From: an uncultured Eubacteriaceae bacterium
GTDB lineage: Bacteria > Bacillota > Clostridia > Eubacteriales > Anaerofustaceae
Direction: 5' to 3'
Assembly: GCA_947058225.1 (NCBI GenBank)
Contig: CAMSGF010000060.1
Span: 1-5,847 of the forward strand
DNA length: 5,847 nucleotides
Shown in pieces: positions 1-5,679 of the stretch (position 1 is the stretch's first letter; every line of letters begins with the position of its first letter). A program made the translations under genes and the position numbers. The notes beneath the pieces were generated by a model. It was not told the origin of the DNA. It was given only the letters and a program-made list of their open reading frames with translations, and did not search any database.

Positions 1-41
1 AGAAGCCGCCTTTTATACTGCTGATTTTCTTGTTACCGCTT

Positions 42-722
42 TTACATCGCCCTTAAGTCTATCAGTTTGGAAAACATCTCATCGCTAAGCCCCGTTCCGC
101 CATGAAGAACAAGGGGAACAGGAGAAATAGAATCTATTTCTTTGAACAAGTCATAATTCAATTTTATTTCTCCCTTATAAACCCCATGCGCCGTTCCAAT
201 CGCAGGGGCAAGAGCATCAACATTCGTGCTGTCTAAATACTTTTTACAATCTTCTGCTTTTGCATAACAGGCCTCATCGTGATTTACAACGATGTCATCT
301 TCCACACCGACAATACTTCCTATTTCTCCTTCAAGTGAAATATCCCTGTTTCCGATATACTTTTTTACTTCGTTCGTATTTTTAATATTTTCTTCCAACG
401 AAAGCTTTGAACCGTCATACATTATCGAACTCCACCCTGCATCAATGCACTTTTTCGCAAAATCAACATCAGTGCAGTGGTCCAAATGTACGCATACTCC
501 AACTCCTGCCTTATCTGCCAAAGGCCTTAAAAAGTCTATAAATTCATCAGTACCTATTTGCTTTACCGTTTTTACACTCGTCTGTAAAATCACAGGAACA
601 CCTAACTTTTCACTCGCATCTATAACTGCCTTTGAAGTTATGTAATTTACGATATTAAACGCACCGATAGCATATCCGCCATTTCTCGCATCATTTAAGA
701 TATCTTTCATTGAAACAAACAT
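42..722 (-). CDS. Class II ketose-bisphosphate (fructose/tagatose-bisphosphate) aldolase, C-terminus lost to a frame break
   Basis: The 226-residue product matches the zinc-dependent class II aldolases (FbaA/GatY/KbaY/IolJ group). These cytosolic TIM barrels cleave a ketose 1,6-bisphosphate to dihydroxyacetone phosphate plus an aldehyde. Visible residues are the catalytic Asp81 and zinc ligand His82 in HLDH, the acidic EGEIG stretch (131-135), zinc ligand His179 in GTAHG and zinc ligand His207 in LHGGTG. Family members have about 280-290 residues. This frame stops after LIDLRAM, just where a Gly-Ala-x-Lys-x-Asn-x-Ser/Thr phosphate-binding segment is expected, so the DHAP phosphate loop and last helices are missing. 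A one-base change of frame gives DLG followed by a Lys/Asn/Ile-Ser-Ser-rich stretch open to the window edge, which suggests one or more indels. I chose the ATG at 722 because GGAGGA lies 6 bases upstream and the promoter lies downstream of the longer ATG at 773. Substrate preference (fructose, tagatose or other) cannot be settled, so no symbol is given. Confidence 0.85.
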   Translation of the reverse strand: MFVSMKDILNDARNGGYAIGAFNIVNYITSKAVIDASEKLGVPVILQTSVKTVKQIGTDEFIDFLRPLADKAGVGVCVHLDHCTDVDFAKKCIDAGWSSIMYDGSKLSLEENIKNTNEVKKYIGNRDISLEGEIGSIVGVEDDIVVNHDEACYAKAEDCKKYLDSTNVDALAPAIGTAHGVYKGEIKLNYDLFKEIDSISPVPLVLHGGTGLSDEMFSKLIDLRAM

Positions 723-728
723 ATTCAT

Positions 729-739
729 TCCTCCCTTAA
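729..739 (-). promoter_or_regulatory. Ribosome-binding site of the aldolase gene
   Basis: On the minus strand this reads GTTAAGGGAGGA and ends 6 bases before the ATG at 722. A second in-frame ATG at 728 abuts the GGAGGA directly, leaving no room for a normal spacer, so 722 is the better start (protein begins MFVSMKD). Confidence 0.8.
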
Positions 740-764
740 CTTTATTATATAACCAGATAATACC

Positions 765-793
765 AGTATACATTTATATATACTTTTTGTCAA
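765..793 (-). promoter_or_regulatory. Strong sigma-A type promoter of the aldolase gene
   Basis: On the minus strand a perfect -35 TTGACA (793-788) and a -10 TATACT (770-765) are separated by exactly 17 bases. Transcription should start near 758, giving a leader of about 35 bases. This is the best promoter in the window. It makes the aldolase independent of the array upstream and shows that the ATG at 773 would not be transcribed from it. Confidence 0.82.
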
Positions 794-802
794 TAATTTA
801 AG

Positions 803-840
803 AATATAAAAAAGCAAATGAATAAAAATCATTTGCTTTT
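803..840 (-). terminator. Intrinsic terminator of the four-gene array
   Basis: There is a perfect 12-bp stem (arms 810-821 and 829-840, sequence AAAAGCAAATGA and its complement) around a 7-base A-rich loop. On the minus strand it is followed by a T-rich run (TTTTTTATATT). It lies 46 bases past the stop of the last array gene and just before the aldolase -35 (788-793), so it separates the two transcription units. The opposite direction offers only a short T run, so two-way termination would be weak. Confidence 0.8.
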
Positions 841-886
841 ACTACGTATTTTAATACTTTAAATGTACATATCAGATAATATAAAT

Positions 887-1810
887 TCACACAACCTTTT
901 TTACCTCATAACCTTTGCTATTTGCATTAACTTTATACTGTTCTAAAATATTGCCACTTTCATCTGTCTTTGTATATGTTACAATATATTCTCCTTTATC
1001 TTTTTCTTTTTGCTCTGCCTTGTAAATGTACCACTCACCTTTTTCCAATCGTTCTCTCGTTCCAATCCAATCAGGGTAACCTTTATCGTTAAAATTTTCA
1101 ATAAAATCACCTTCATCTTCAAGATAATCATAGCCGCTTTCTATAAATTCTGTATCTTCCATAATATCATTCAAATCATAATCATAAACTATCTTTACAT
1201 CTTTTCCTACACTTTTCAAATAAGCTCTTTCTTTTTTATGTAATTTTTTCGTTAGTTCTCTATTGTAATTTTCAGCTTGGTATTCAATAATTATTTTATT
1301 ATCAAATATTTCCTCAATAGGACAACAATAAAGATGCCCCTCTTTTTGAAATAAAAATTTAGTAACTTTATATTGGTTTTCTATACCTTTAACTTTTTTA
1401 AGGGTAATTGATGCAGGGACATTTCCCGATACATCACAACCAAATATCTCATTTATAAAATTACCATCAACACATTTATATGCTATATAATATGTTATTT
1501 CATTTCCACTTGTCTTTGTATCAAAAGTATGGTGAACAACCGTTTCAAATTCATTGTATTTATGCTTTGAAGGGATCAAAACAAATGAAGATGTAAAGTC
1601 ATCATATCTAAAGTCACTGCTCTCTATATATTTCACAATAAATTCATCAATAACATCGTCAGCATTTCCACTAAAAGTTTCTTTAATTTTAACATTGGGA
1701 AGTTTTTGGATATATATTTTTTTACTTTCATCCATAAAATAAGGAAATTTCATTATAACTACAAACAATATTAATAATAAAAATATTCCTATAACAAACT
1801 TTTTCTTCAT
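887..1810 (-). CDS. Type A array protein, copy 2: unrecognised membrane-anchored secreted protein (A2)
   Basis: I do not recognise this 307-residue family. Residues 1-4 (MKKK) followed by a hydrophobic run at about 5-24 form a signal anchor or uncleaved signal peptide without a lipobox cysteine, so the rest should lie outside the membrane. Core motifs are KIKETFSG (41-48), DVIDEFI (52-58), KYNEFETVVHHTF (84-96), GNEITYYI (102-109), a YKVT strand (147-150), GYPDWIGTRE (244-253), EWYIYKAEQ (259-267), and DESGNILEQYKVNAN (283-297) before a terminal KKVV. It is the closest relative of the gene at 2740-3654, with which it shares a 51-base identical stretch, and a more distant paralog of the two type B genes. 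It is the last gene of the array, 10 bases after the B2 stop, and the only one ending in TGA: the shared 3' sequence diverges right at its stop. The ATG at 1810 is preferred over a TTG at 1828 because AGAGG lies 7 bases upstream. Cys162-Cys163 have no counterpart in A1. Confidence 0.8.
   Translation of the reverse strand: MKKKFVIGIFLLLILFVVIMKFPYFMDESKKIYIQKLPNVKIKETFSGNADDVIDEFIVKYIESSDFRYDDFTSSFVLIPSKHKYNEFETVVHHTFDTKTSGNEITYYIAYKCVDGNFINEIFGCDVSGNVPASITLKKVKGIENQYKVTKFLFQKEGHLYCCPIEEIFDNKIIIEYQAENYNRELTKKLHKKERAYLKSVGKDVKIVYDYDLNDIMEDTEFIESGYDYLEDEGDFIENFNDKGYPDWIGTRERLEKGEWYIYKAEQKEKDKGEYIVTYTKTDESGNILEQYKVNANSKGYEVKKVV
918..968 (-). repeat. 51-base direct repeat shared by A2 and A1 (copy in A2)
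   Basis: This is the partner of 2771-2821 and is identical over 51 bases, in the region encoding the C-terminal part of the type A proteins. Confidence 0.9.
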
Positions 1811-1832
1811 AACATACCTCTTACACAACTTT
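1806..1832 (-). repeat. Conserved gene junction (B2/A2): stop, ribosome-binding site and start
   Basis: This is one of three copies of a 27-base block. On the minus strand it runs from AAAGTTGTGTAA (Val-Val-stop of B2) through GAGGTATGTT to ATGAA (start of A2). The Shine-Dalgarno sequence TAAGAGG includes the upstream stop codon, which points to translational coupling. It is identical to the copy at 2725-2751. Confidence 0.85.
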
Positions 1833-2729
1833 TTCTATCTTATAATCAGCCTTATCAATATTCACTTTGTACTTTTCCAATACCTTTCCCTTATCATTCG
1901 TCTTTGTATAGGTAATAAGATATTTCCGCTTTCCAAGCTTTTTTTCTCCTGACTTATAAATATATCTTTTCCCATTTTTTACAACTTCTCTTGTTCCAAT
2001 CCATTCGGGATAATCTTTTTCACAAAATTTACTGACCAATTCATCCAACTTTTCCCAATCAGCTTCACTCAAACTATCCTCTGCATCTTCTAAAAGATAA
2101 GTTGTTTCAACATAATCTTTTATCTTTGCTTTTCTGGCTATTTTTTTAAGATAATTTTGTTTATTCTTCAGAAGTTCTTTCTCAATATCTTTGTAATATT
2201 TTTCTTCCCAAAACTCTTTTTGAACATTTTCAGGAAACATTCTCTTTATTGAAGGTGAATAATATTCACCATCTTGAGCAATTATACAACTTGTCACTTT
2301 ATATGTATCTTTTTTATTTTCTACTTCTTTTAATGTAATCTTTGCAGGTATCCTTGCAGAACCACCGTTTTCGGTAAAAGTTCCGTTTATAAAGACATAT
2401 CCCCTGTAATCATAAGAGATATAACTCGTTATTTCATCTCCATTTTTCTTTGTAGCAAAAGTTTTATGAACGACTGTTTCAAATTCATTATAATCATCAT
2501 CTTCATCTTTTTCTCCATAGGAATGTTCTTCATTGCACAAAATATACTCATCAATCACCTCATCGACAGTTCCTATGAAAGTCTTATTGATATTTACCTT
2601 TGAATTTTTCTCATATTCTGCCCACTCTTCATCGGAAATAGAACGTTCTGCTATAATATCAAAAGATGAACAACCAATACTCAATATTAAAATTAATATC
2701 ACCAACAATATCAAATTTACCTTTTTCAT
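1821..2729 (-). CDS. Type B array protein, copy 2: unrecognised putative lipoprotein (B2)
   Basis: This 302-residue protein belongs to no family I recognise. It starts MKKVNL, followed by a hydrophobic segment and LSIGC with Cys20 (-2 Ile, -1 Gly). That is an acceptable signal peptidase II site, although Ser at -3 is not the preferred Leu, so it is probably a lipoprotein on the outer face of the membrane. After it come ISDEEWAEYEKNSKVNI (31-47), KTFIGTVDEVIDEYIL (49-64), an acidic linker (72-79), YNEFETVVHKTF (80-91), GDEITSYISYDYRGY (97-111), FINGTF (113-118), AQDGEYYSPSIKRMFP (151-166), a charged, probably helical stretch (about 170-237), YPEWIGTREVV (240-250), NGKRYIYK (252-259), YLITYTKT (270-277) and the terminal DYKIEKVV. 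It is the sister of the gene at 3665-4627. The ATG at 2729 lies 10 bases after the A1 stop with AGAGG well placed; the longer TTG-initiated frame overlapping A1 is less likely. Confidence 0.82.
   Translation of the reverse strand: MKKVNLILLVILILILSIGCSSFDIIAERSISDEEWAEYEKNSKVNINKTFIGTVDEVIDEYILCNEEHSYGEKDEDDDYNEFETVVHKTFATKKNGDEITSYISYDYRGYVFINGTFTENGGSARIPAKITLKEVENKKDTYKVTSCIIAQDGEYYSPSIKRMFPENVQKEFWEEKYYKDIEKELLKNKQNYLKKIARKAKIKDYVETTYLLEDAEDSLSEADWEKLDELVSKFCEKDYPEWIGTREVVKNGKRYIYKSGEKKLGKRKYLITYTKTNDKGKVLEKYKVNIDKADYKIEKVV
2397..2454 (-). repeat. 58-base direct repeat shared by B2 and B1 (copy in B2)
   Basis: Positions 2397-2454 and 4241-4298 are identical over 58 bases, by reading the two stretches side by side. 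They encode the conserved TKKNGDEITSYISYDYRGY region. The identity includes third codon positions, which indicates recent duplication or gene conversion. Confidence 0.9.
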
Positions 2730-2751
2730 AACATACCTCTTACACAACTTT
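2725..2751 (-). repeat. Conserved gene junction (A1/B2): stop, ribosome-binding site and start
   Basis: This has the same 27 bases as the B2/A2 junction, although the genes on the two sides are swapped (A end, B start). The upstream TAA is fused to GAGG, with 6 bases between GAGG and the ATG. Its identity to the B/A junctions suggests the repeat unit recombined at these joints. Confidence 0.85.
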
Positions 2752-3654
2752 TTTTATTTTATAACCCCTACTATTTGCATTAACTTTATACTGTTCTAAA
2801 ATATTGCCACTTTCATCTGTCATTGTATATGTAATAATATATCTTTTTTTATCTATTACCTGTTGTTCAGCCTTATAAATATACCTTTTGCCTCCCTTTA
2901 ATCTCTCTATTGTTCCAATCCAGGCAGGATATCCTTTATTCTCCTCAAAATCAAAAATAAAACTATCGTCACTACACATATAATCATAACCATTTTCAGC
3001 AAATTCAACATCTTCCATAATATATTCTAAATAAAGATTTTCAGTCATTTTTTCATTTCTACCTATACTTTTTAAATATGCTTTTTTTCTTTTATATAAT
3101 TTTTCTTTTATTTCTTCGTTATAATTTTCAGATTTATATTTCTCAATTATTTTATCATCAAAAATTTCATTAAGTTCAGGATAAAAAAAACCTTCTTTTT
3201 GAAAAAAAATTTTAGTAACTTTATATTCATTTTCCCTGTTTCCAACCTTTTTAAAAGTAATTGATACAGGAACATTTTCATATTCATAATGAGCAAACAC
3301 TCCATTAACAAAATTACCATCACCATATCTATATACTATATAATACGTTATTTCATTTCCACTTGTCTTTGTATTAAAAGTATGATGAACAACTGTTTCA
3401 AATTCATTGTATTTATTTTTCACAGGACGTAAGAAAACTGTAGGAACAAAATCATCATATCCTTGCTCCGTACTTTCTATATAATTCAAAATAAACTCAT
3501 CTATAATATTATCAATATCTCCTGTAAAAGTTTCTTTAATTTTAACCTTAGGAAGATACTCTGAATATAAATATTTACTTTCTCTTACAAAATGAGGGAA
3601 AAATATACAACATATAATAAATATAAAAATTCCTATAATAAGCTTTTTTTTCAT
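2740..3654 (-). CDS. Type A array protein, copy 1: unrecognised membrane-anchored secreted protein (A1)
   Basis: A 304-residue protein of the same unrecognised family. The MKKK start and a hydrophobic segment at about 5-22 (containing CC at 15-16 but no small residue at -1, so not a convincing lipobox) suggest an N-terminal membrane anchor with an external domain. Motifs are KIKETFTG (38-45), IIDEFIL (50-56), KYNEFETVVHHTF (81-93), GNEITYYIVY (99-108), FVNGVF (115-120), EYKVTKIFFQKEG (143-155), a Lys/Glu-rich probably helical stretch (about 170-200), GYPAWIGTIE (241-250), GKRYIYKAEQ (255-264), YIITYTMTDESGNILEQYKV (272-291) and the terminal KKVV. Compared with A2, the middle (about 195-240) is the most divergent part while the YNEFETVVH and C-terminal blocks are nearly invariant. 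The ATG at 3654 is 10 bases after the B1 stop with AGAGG 7 bases upstream. Base composition is very AT-rich: 3061-3120 has only 10 G/C in 60. Confidence 0.8.
   Translation of the reverse strand: MKKKLIIGIFIFIICCIFFPHFVRESKYLYSEYLPKVKIKETFTGDIDNIIDEFILNYIESTEQGYDDFVPTVFLRPVKNKYNEFETVVHHTFNTKTSGNEITYYIVYRYGDGNFVNGVFAHYEYENVPVSITFKKVGNRENEYKVTKIFFQKEGFFYPELNEIFDDKIIEKYKSENYNEEIKEKLYKRKKAYLKSIGRNEKMTENLYLEYIMEDVEFAENGYDYMCSDDSFIFDFEENKGYPAWIGTIERLKGGKRYIYKAEQQVIDKKRYIITYTMTDESGNILEQYKVNANSRGYKIKKVV
2771..2821 (-). repeat. 51-base direct repeat shared by A1 and A2 (copy in A1)
   Basis: Positions 2771-2821 are identical to 918-968 in A2 over 51 bases. They encode the C-terminal DESGNILEQYKVNANS region. 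The type B genes are clearly different here, which ties A1 to A2 rather than to its neighbours. Confidence 0.9.
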
Positions 3655-3676
3655 AACACACCTCTTACACAACTTT
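3650..3676 (-). repeat. Conserved gene junction (B1/A1): stop, ribosome-binding site and start
   Basis: This third copy of the 27-base junction differs from the other two by one base (GTG in place of ATG inside the 10-base spacer, on the minus strand). The stop-overlapping TAAGAGG ribosome-binding site and its distance to the ATG at 3654 are the same. Confidence 0.85.
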
Positions 3677-4627
3677 TTCTATCTTATAATCAGCCTTATC
3701 CACATTTACCTTATATTGTTCCAACATATTTCCATTTTCATCTATCTTTGTGTATGTGATTAGATACTTTCTCTTCCCAAGTTTTTTCTCTTCTGCCATA
3801 TAAATATATCTCTTGCCATTTCTTACAACTTCTCTCGTTCCTATCCAAGTAGGATAATCTTTCCATTCAAAATCTTGAAGTAAATCATATAACCTGTCAA
3901 TCTCAGCTTCGCCCATTGATTCATCATCATATCTATAACTTAAAAGTTCAGTTGTGTCCAAATAATCTTTTATTTCGGCTTTTCTGCCTATAACCTGTAA
4001 ATAGTTTTGCGCATTTTCAAACAATTTCTTTTCTATCCTTCTATGATAAAAATCAGCATAATATTCACCCCTGACAAATGTGGGAAACATCCTTTTTATT
4101 GAAGGTGCATAGTATTCACCATCCTGAGCAATCACACAGCATATCACTTTGTATGTATTATCCCCCACTTCTTTTAATGTAATCTTTGCAGGTATTCTTG
4201 AACAAGCGCTGTTTTCAACAAAATCACCGTTTACAAAACTATATCCCCTGTAATCATAAGAGATATAACTCGTTATTTCATCTCCATTTTTCTTTGTACT
4301 AAAAGTTTTATGAACAACTGTTTCAAACTCATTATAATAATTCTTATCTTTGCTATGTAATTTTTTTACATATAAAGTATCTTTATCATCAACAACGACC
4401 TGATCTGCTTTTTCATATGAAATTTCTATATTGTATAAAATATACTTATCAATAATTTCTTTAATCGTTCCTGTGAAAGTCTTATCGATATTCACTTTTG
4501 AATTTTTTTCATATTCTGCCCATTCCTTATCGGATATCGTCCCTGTCTTAATATCACTGTTTCCACAATAAGAAATACCAAATACTATAAATATTACAAC
4601 GGTAAAAACTACAACAAATTTCTTCAT
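3665..4627 (-). CDS. Type B array protein, copy 1: unrecognised secreted or lipoprotein-like protein (B1)
   Basis: This is the first array gene (320 residues), sister of the gene at 1821-2729. It has MKKF, a hydrophobic segment (4-18) and then GISYCGNSD with Cys21. The residue before the cysteine is Tyr rather than Gly/Ala/Ser, so the lipobox seen in B2 is degenerate and lipidation is doubtful. The chain continues ISDKEWAEYEKNSKVNIDKT (31-50), IIDKYIL (58-64), a longer linker than in B2 (about 72-97), YNEFETVVHKTF (98-109), the shared GDEITSYISYDYRGY block (115-129), FVNGDF (131-136), IAQDGEYYAPSIKRMFP (166-182), a helical-looking charged stretch (about 186-250), YPTWIGTREVV (258-268), GKRYIY (271-276), YLITYTKIDENGNMLEQYKV (288-307) and the terminal DYKIEKVV. 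The ATG at 4627 has GAGGT 5 bases upstream. That leader differs from the array junctions, as expected for the gene next to the promoter. Function unknown. Confidence 0.82.
   Translation of the reverse strand: MKKFVVVFTVVIFIVFGISYCGNSDIKTGTISDKEWAEYEKNSKVNIDKTFTGTIKEIIDKYILYNIEISYEKADQVVVDDKDTLYVKKLHSKDKNYYNEFETVVHKTFSTKKNGDEITSYISYDYRGYSFVNGDFVENSACSRIPAKITLKEVGDNTYKVICCVIAQDGEYYAPSIKRMFPTFVRGEYYADFYHRRIEKKLFENAQNYLQVIGRKAEIKDYLDTTELLSYRYDDESMGEAEIDRLYDLLQDFEWKDYPTWIGTREVVRNGKRYIYMAEEKKLGKRKYLITYTKIDENGNMLEQYKVNVDKADYKIEKVV
4241..4298 (-). repeat. 58-base direct repeat shared by B1 and B2 (copy in B1)
   Basis: This is the partner of 2397-2454 and is identical over 58 bases. It encodes the conserved strand region next to YNEFETVVH in type B proteins. 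Confidence 0.9.
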
Positions 4628-4679
4628 AAATTACCTCATTAAAATATTAAATTTTCGTACCCATTTTAAATTTAATTCC

Positions 4680-4709
4680 ATTATATCACACAAATAAAAA
4701 AGGTGACAA
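4680..4709 (-). promoter_or_regulatory. Candidate promoter of the four-gene array
   Basis: On the minus strand a perfect -10 TATAAT (4685-4680) is preceded by TGA, giving an extended -10. Eighteen bases upstream is TTGTCA (4709-4704), matching five of six bases of the -35 consensus. Transcription would start near 4673, with a leader of about 45 bases before the ATG at 4627. The -35 lies inside the descending arm and U-tract side of the nudC terminator. The remaining leader shows only AT-rich sequence and no riboswitch I recognise. Confidence 0.6.
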
Positions 4710-4758
4710 CGATTTACAATATTTTGGCTTTTAATCACCAAAATATCAAGCTGTCATC
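4693..4758 (-). terminator. Intrinsic terminator of nudC, long interrupted hairpin
   Basis: There is a perfect inner 9-bp stem (ATATTTTGG at 4719-4727 with CCAAAATAT at 4738-4746) around a 10-base loop. Outside it, a second imperfect stem pairs 4752-4758 with 4702-4708 (TGTCA/TGACA core). On the minus strand it is followed by TTTTTTATTT (4701-4692), directly downstream of the nudC stop at 4786. Confidence 0.72.
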
Positions 4759-4785
4759 ACACAATACAATATATTTTTTATTCTA

Positions 4786-5631
4786 TCATACTTTCCCATC
4801 CATAAACTTCGACATCATATCGTAGGTAAGGCTCACCCCATCGTCTTTAATATTCATGTCTTTAAGCTCACTCCTTGAAAACCACCCACCGTATGAAAGT
4901 TCTTCTGTATTTATATTAAGTTCGTTTGAACCATCCAAATCACAAAAAAAGCCAAATAATAATGTATCGGAAAATGCCCATGGCTGACTTTTATAGTATC
5001 TTATGTTTTTCACCTTCACCCCGACTTCTTCCATAACTTCTCTTTTAACAGTTTCTTCTATCGTTTCTCCAATCTCCGTATATCCTGCCACAAGAGCATA
5101 TCTCGTTCTTATATTGTCACCATACTTTGTGATTAAAATTTTATCGCCGTCAATCACACCTGCTATTATCGCAGGGCATATTTTAGGATATATTAAATTT
5201 CCGCATTCACAGTATAACATTCTTTCCTTTTTTGAATGCATAAGCTTTTTTCCGCAACACCCGCAAAATCTGCTCGTATTATACCAATCGTAAAAATGAG
5301 ACCCCATAGTCGCTCCGTATCTAAGCCAACTGTGTTTTACTTTCCTAAGCTTTGCCACATCAAAAAAAGTATACCCTTCATCTTCCATAACAGAAACAAA
5401 ATCGAGTGGCTCATCAACATCTAAAAGAAAAAACTGTTTTTCATCTATTGAAAAAGCATACCTTATATTTATATCATCATTAAACTCCCTAAAAGTCGGA
5501 AGGTTTATTTCATCTTCGTTTCTTATCAACAATATCTTATTATCTTTAAATATTAAAATAAATGAATCATCCTTTGGCTCATTGATTTTATATGTTATAT
5601 TTAATTTATGCGGGAAAATATCCTGAATCAT
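4786..5631 (-). CDS. nudC: NADH pyrophosphatase / NAD-capped RNA hydrolase, Nudix family
   Basis: This 281-residue protein has the NudC layout: a variable N-terminal domain (about 1-95), a zinc ribbon (FCxxCG at 122-127 with Cys123 and Cys126; second pair Cys141 and Cys143), and a Nudix domain (about 152-275). The Nudix box is complete: Gly183, Glu189, Arg197-Glu198, Glu201-Glu202, Gly204. After it comes SQPWAF (215-220), the NudC-specific motif whose usual form is SQPWPFPxS. Known family chemistry is hydrolysis of NAD(H) to NMN(H) plus AMP in the cytosol with divalent metal, and removal of NAD caps from RNA. The E. coli enzyme is about 257 residues, so this is slightly longer. Oddities are the CxC spacing of the second zinc pair and Ala in place of the second Pro in the signature. 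The ATG at 5631 has AGAGGA 6 bases upstream. It appears to be transcribed alone; its own terminator separates it from the array. Confidence 0.92.
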   Translation of the reverse strand: MIQDIFPHKLNITYKINEPKDDSFILIFKDNKILLIRNEDEINLPTFREFNDDINIRYAFSIDEKQFFLLDVDEPLDFVSVMEDEGYTFFDVAKLRKVKHSWLRYGATMGSHFYDWYNTSRFCGCCGKKLMHSKKERMLYCECGNLIYPKICPAIIAGVIDGDKILITKYGDNIRTRYALVAGYTEIGETIEETVKREVMEEVGVKVKNIRYYKSQPWAFSDTLLFGFFCDLDGSNELNINTEELSYGGWFSRSELKDMNIKDDGVSLTYDMMSKFMDGKV

Positions 5632-5637
5632 TTTATA

Positions 5638-5679
5638 TCCTCTTTATATAATTTTTGTAAATATACAATATATATTATA
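5638..5679 (-). promoter_or_regulatory. Candidate nudC -10 element, leader and ribosome-binding site
   Basis: On the minus strand a perfect TATAAT sits at 5679-5674. The best -35 I can offer is a weak TTTATA (5704-5699) at 19 bases, so the promoter is only tentative in such AT-rich DNA. The leader would be about 36 bases, with the ribosome-binding site AGAGGA at 5643-5638. Confidence 0.4.

Noticed and set aside
292..645. Plus-strand open frame inside the aldolase gene
   Set aside because: It is antisense to a gene with clear family motifs, and its Ser/Phe-rich composition is that of a shadow frame. No ribosome-binding site was noted. The same applies to the plus-strand frames at 1010-1243, 1554-1742, 2533-2799, 5003-5293 and 5236-5424.
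723..773. Longer aldolase N-terminus starting at 773
   Set aside because: The TATACT -10 at 765-770 and the expected transcription start near 758 lie downstream of that ATG, and the strong GGAGGA serves the ATG at 722.
1811..3672. Longer, overlapping starts (MCKR-x-V) for A2, B2 and A1
   Set aside because: These need a TTG codon overlapping the previous gene's end and would place hydrophilic residues before the signal segment. The ATG six codons later has a well-placed AGAGG, and B1 also starts directly at MKK.
887..4627. Repeated blocks considered as CRISPR, an insertion sequence or a recombination cassette
   Set aside because: The repeats are coding paralog blocks 1.8-1.9 kb apart; no short regular spacers, transposase, terminal inverted repeats or recombinase is present.
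4646..4676. 9-bp inverted repeat ATTAAATTT/AAATTTAAT in the array leader
   Set aside because: It is made only of A-T pairs with a 13-base loop in a very AT-rich leader, so it is too weak and too likely by chance to call regulatory.
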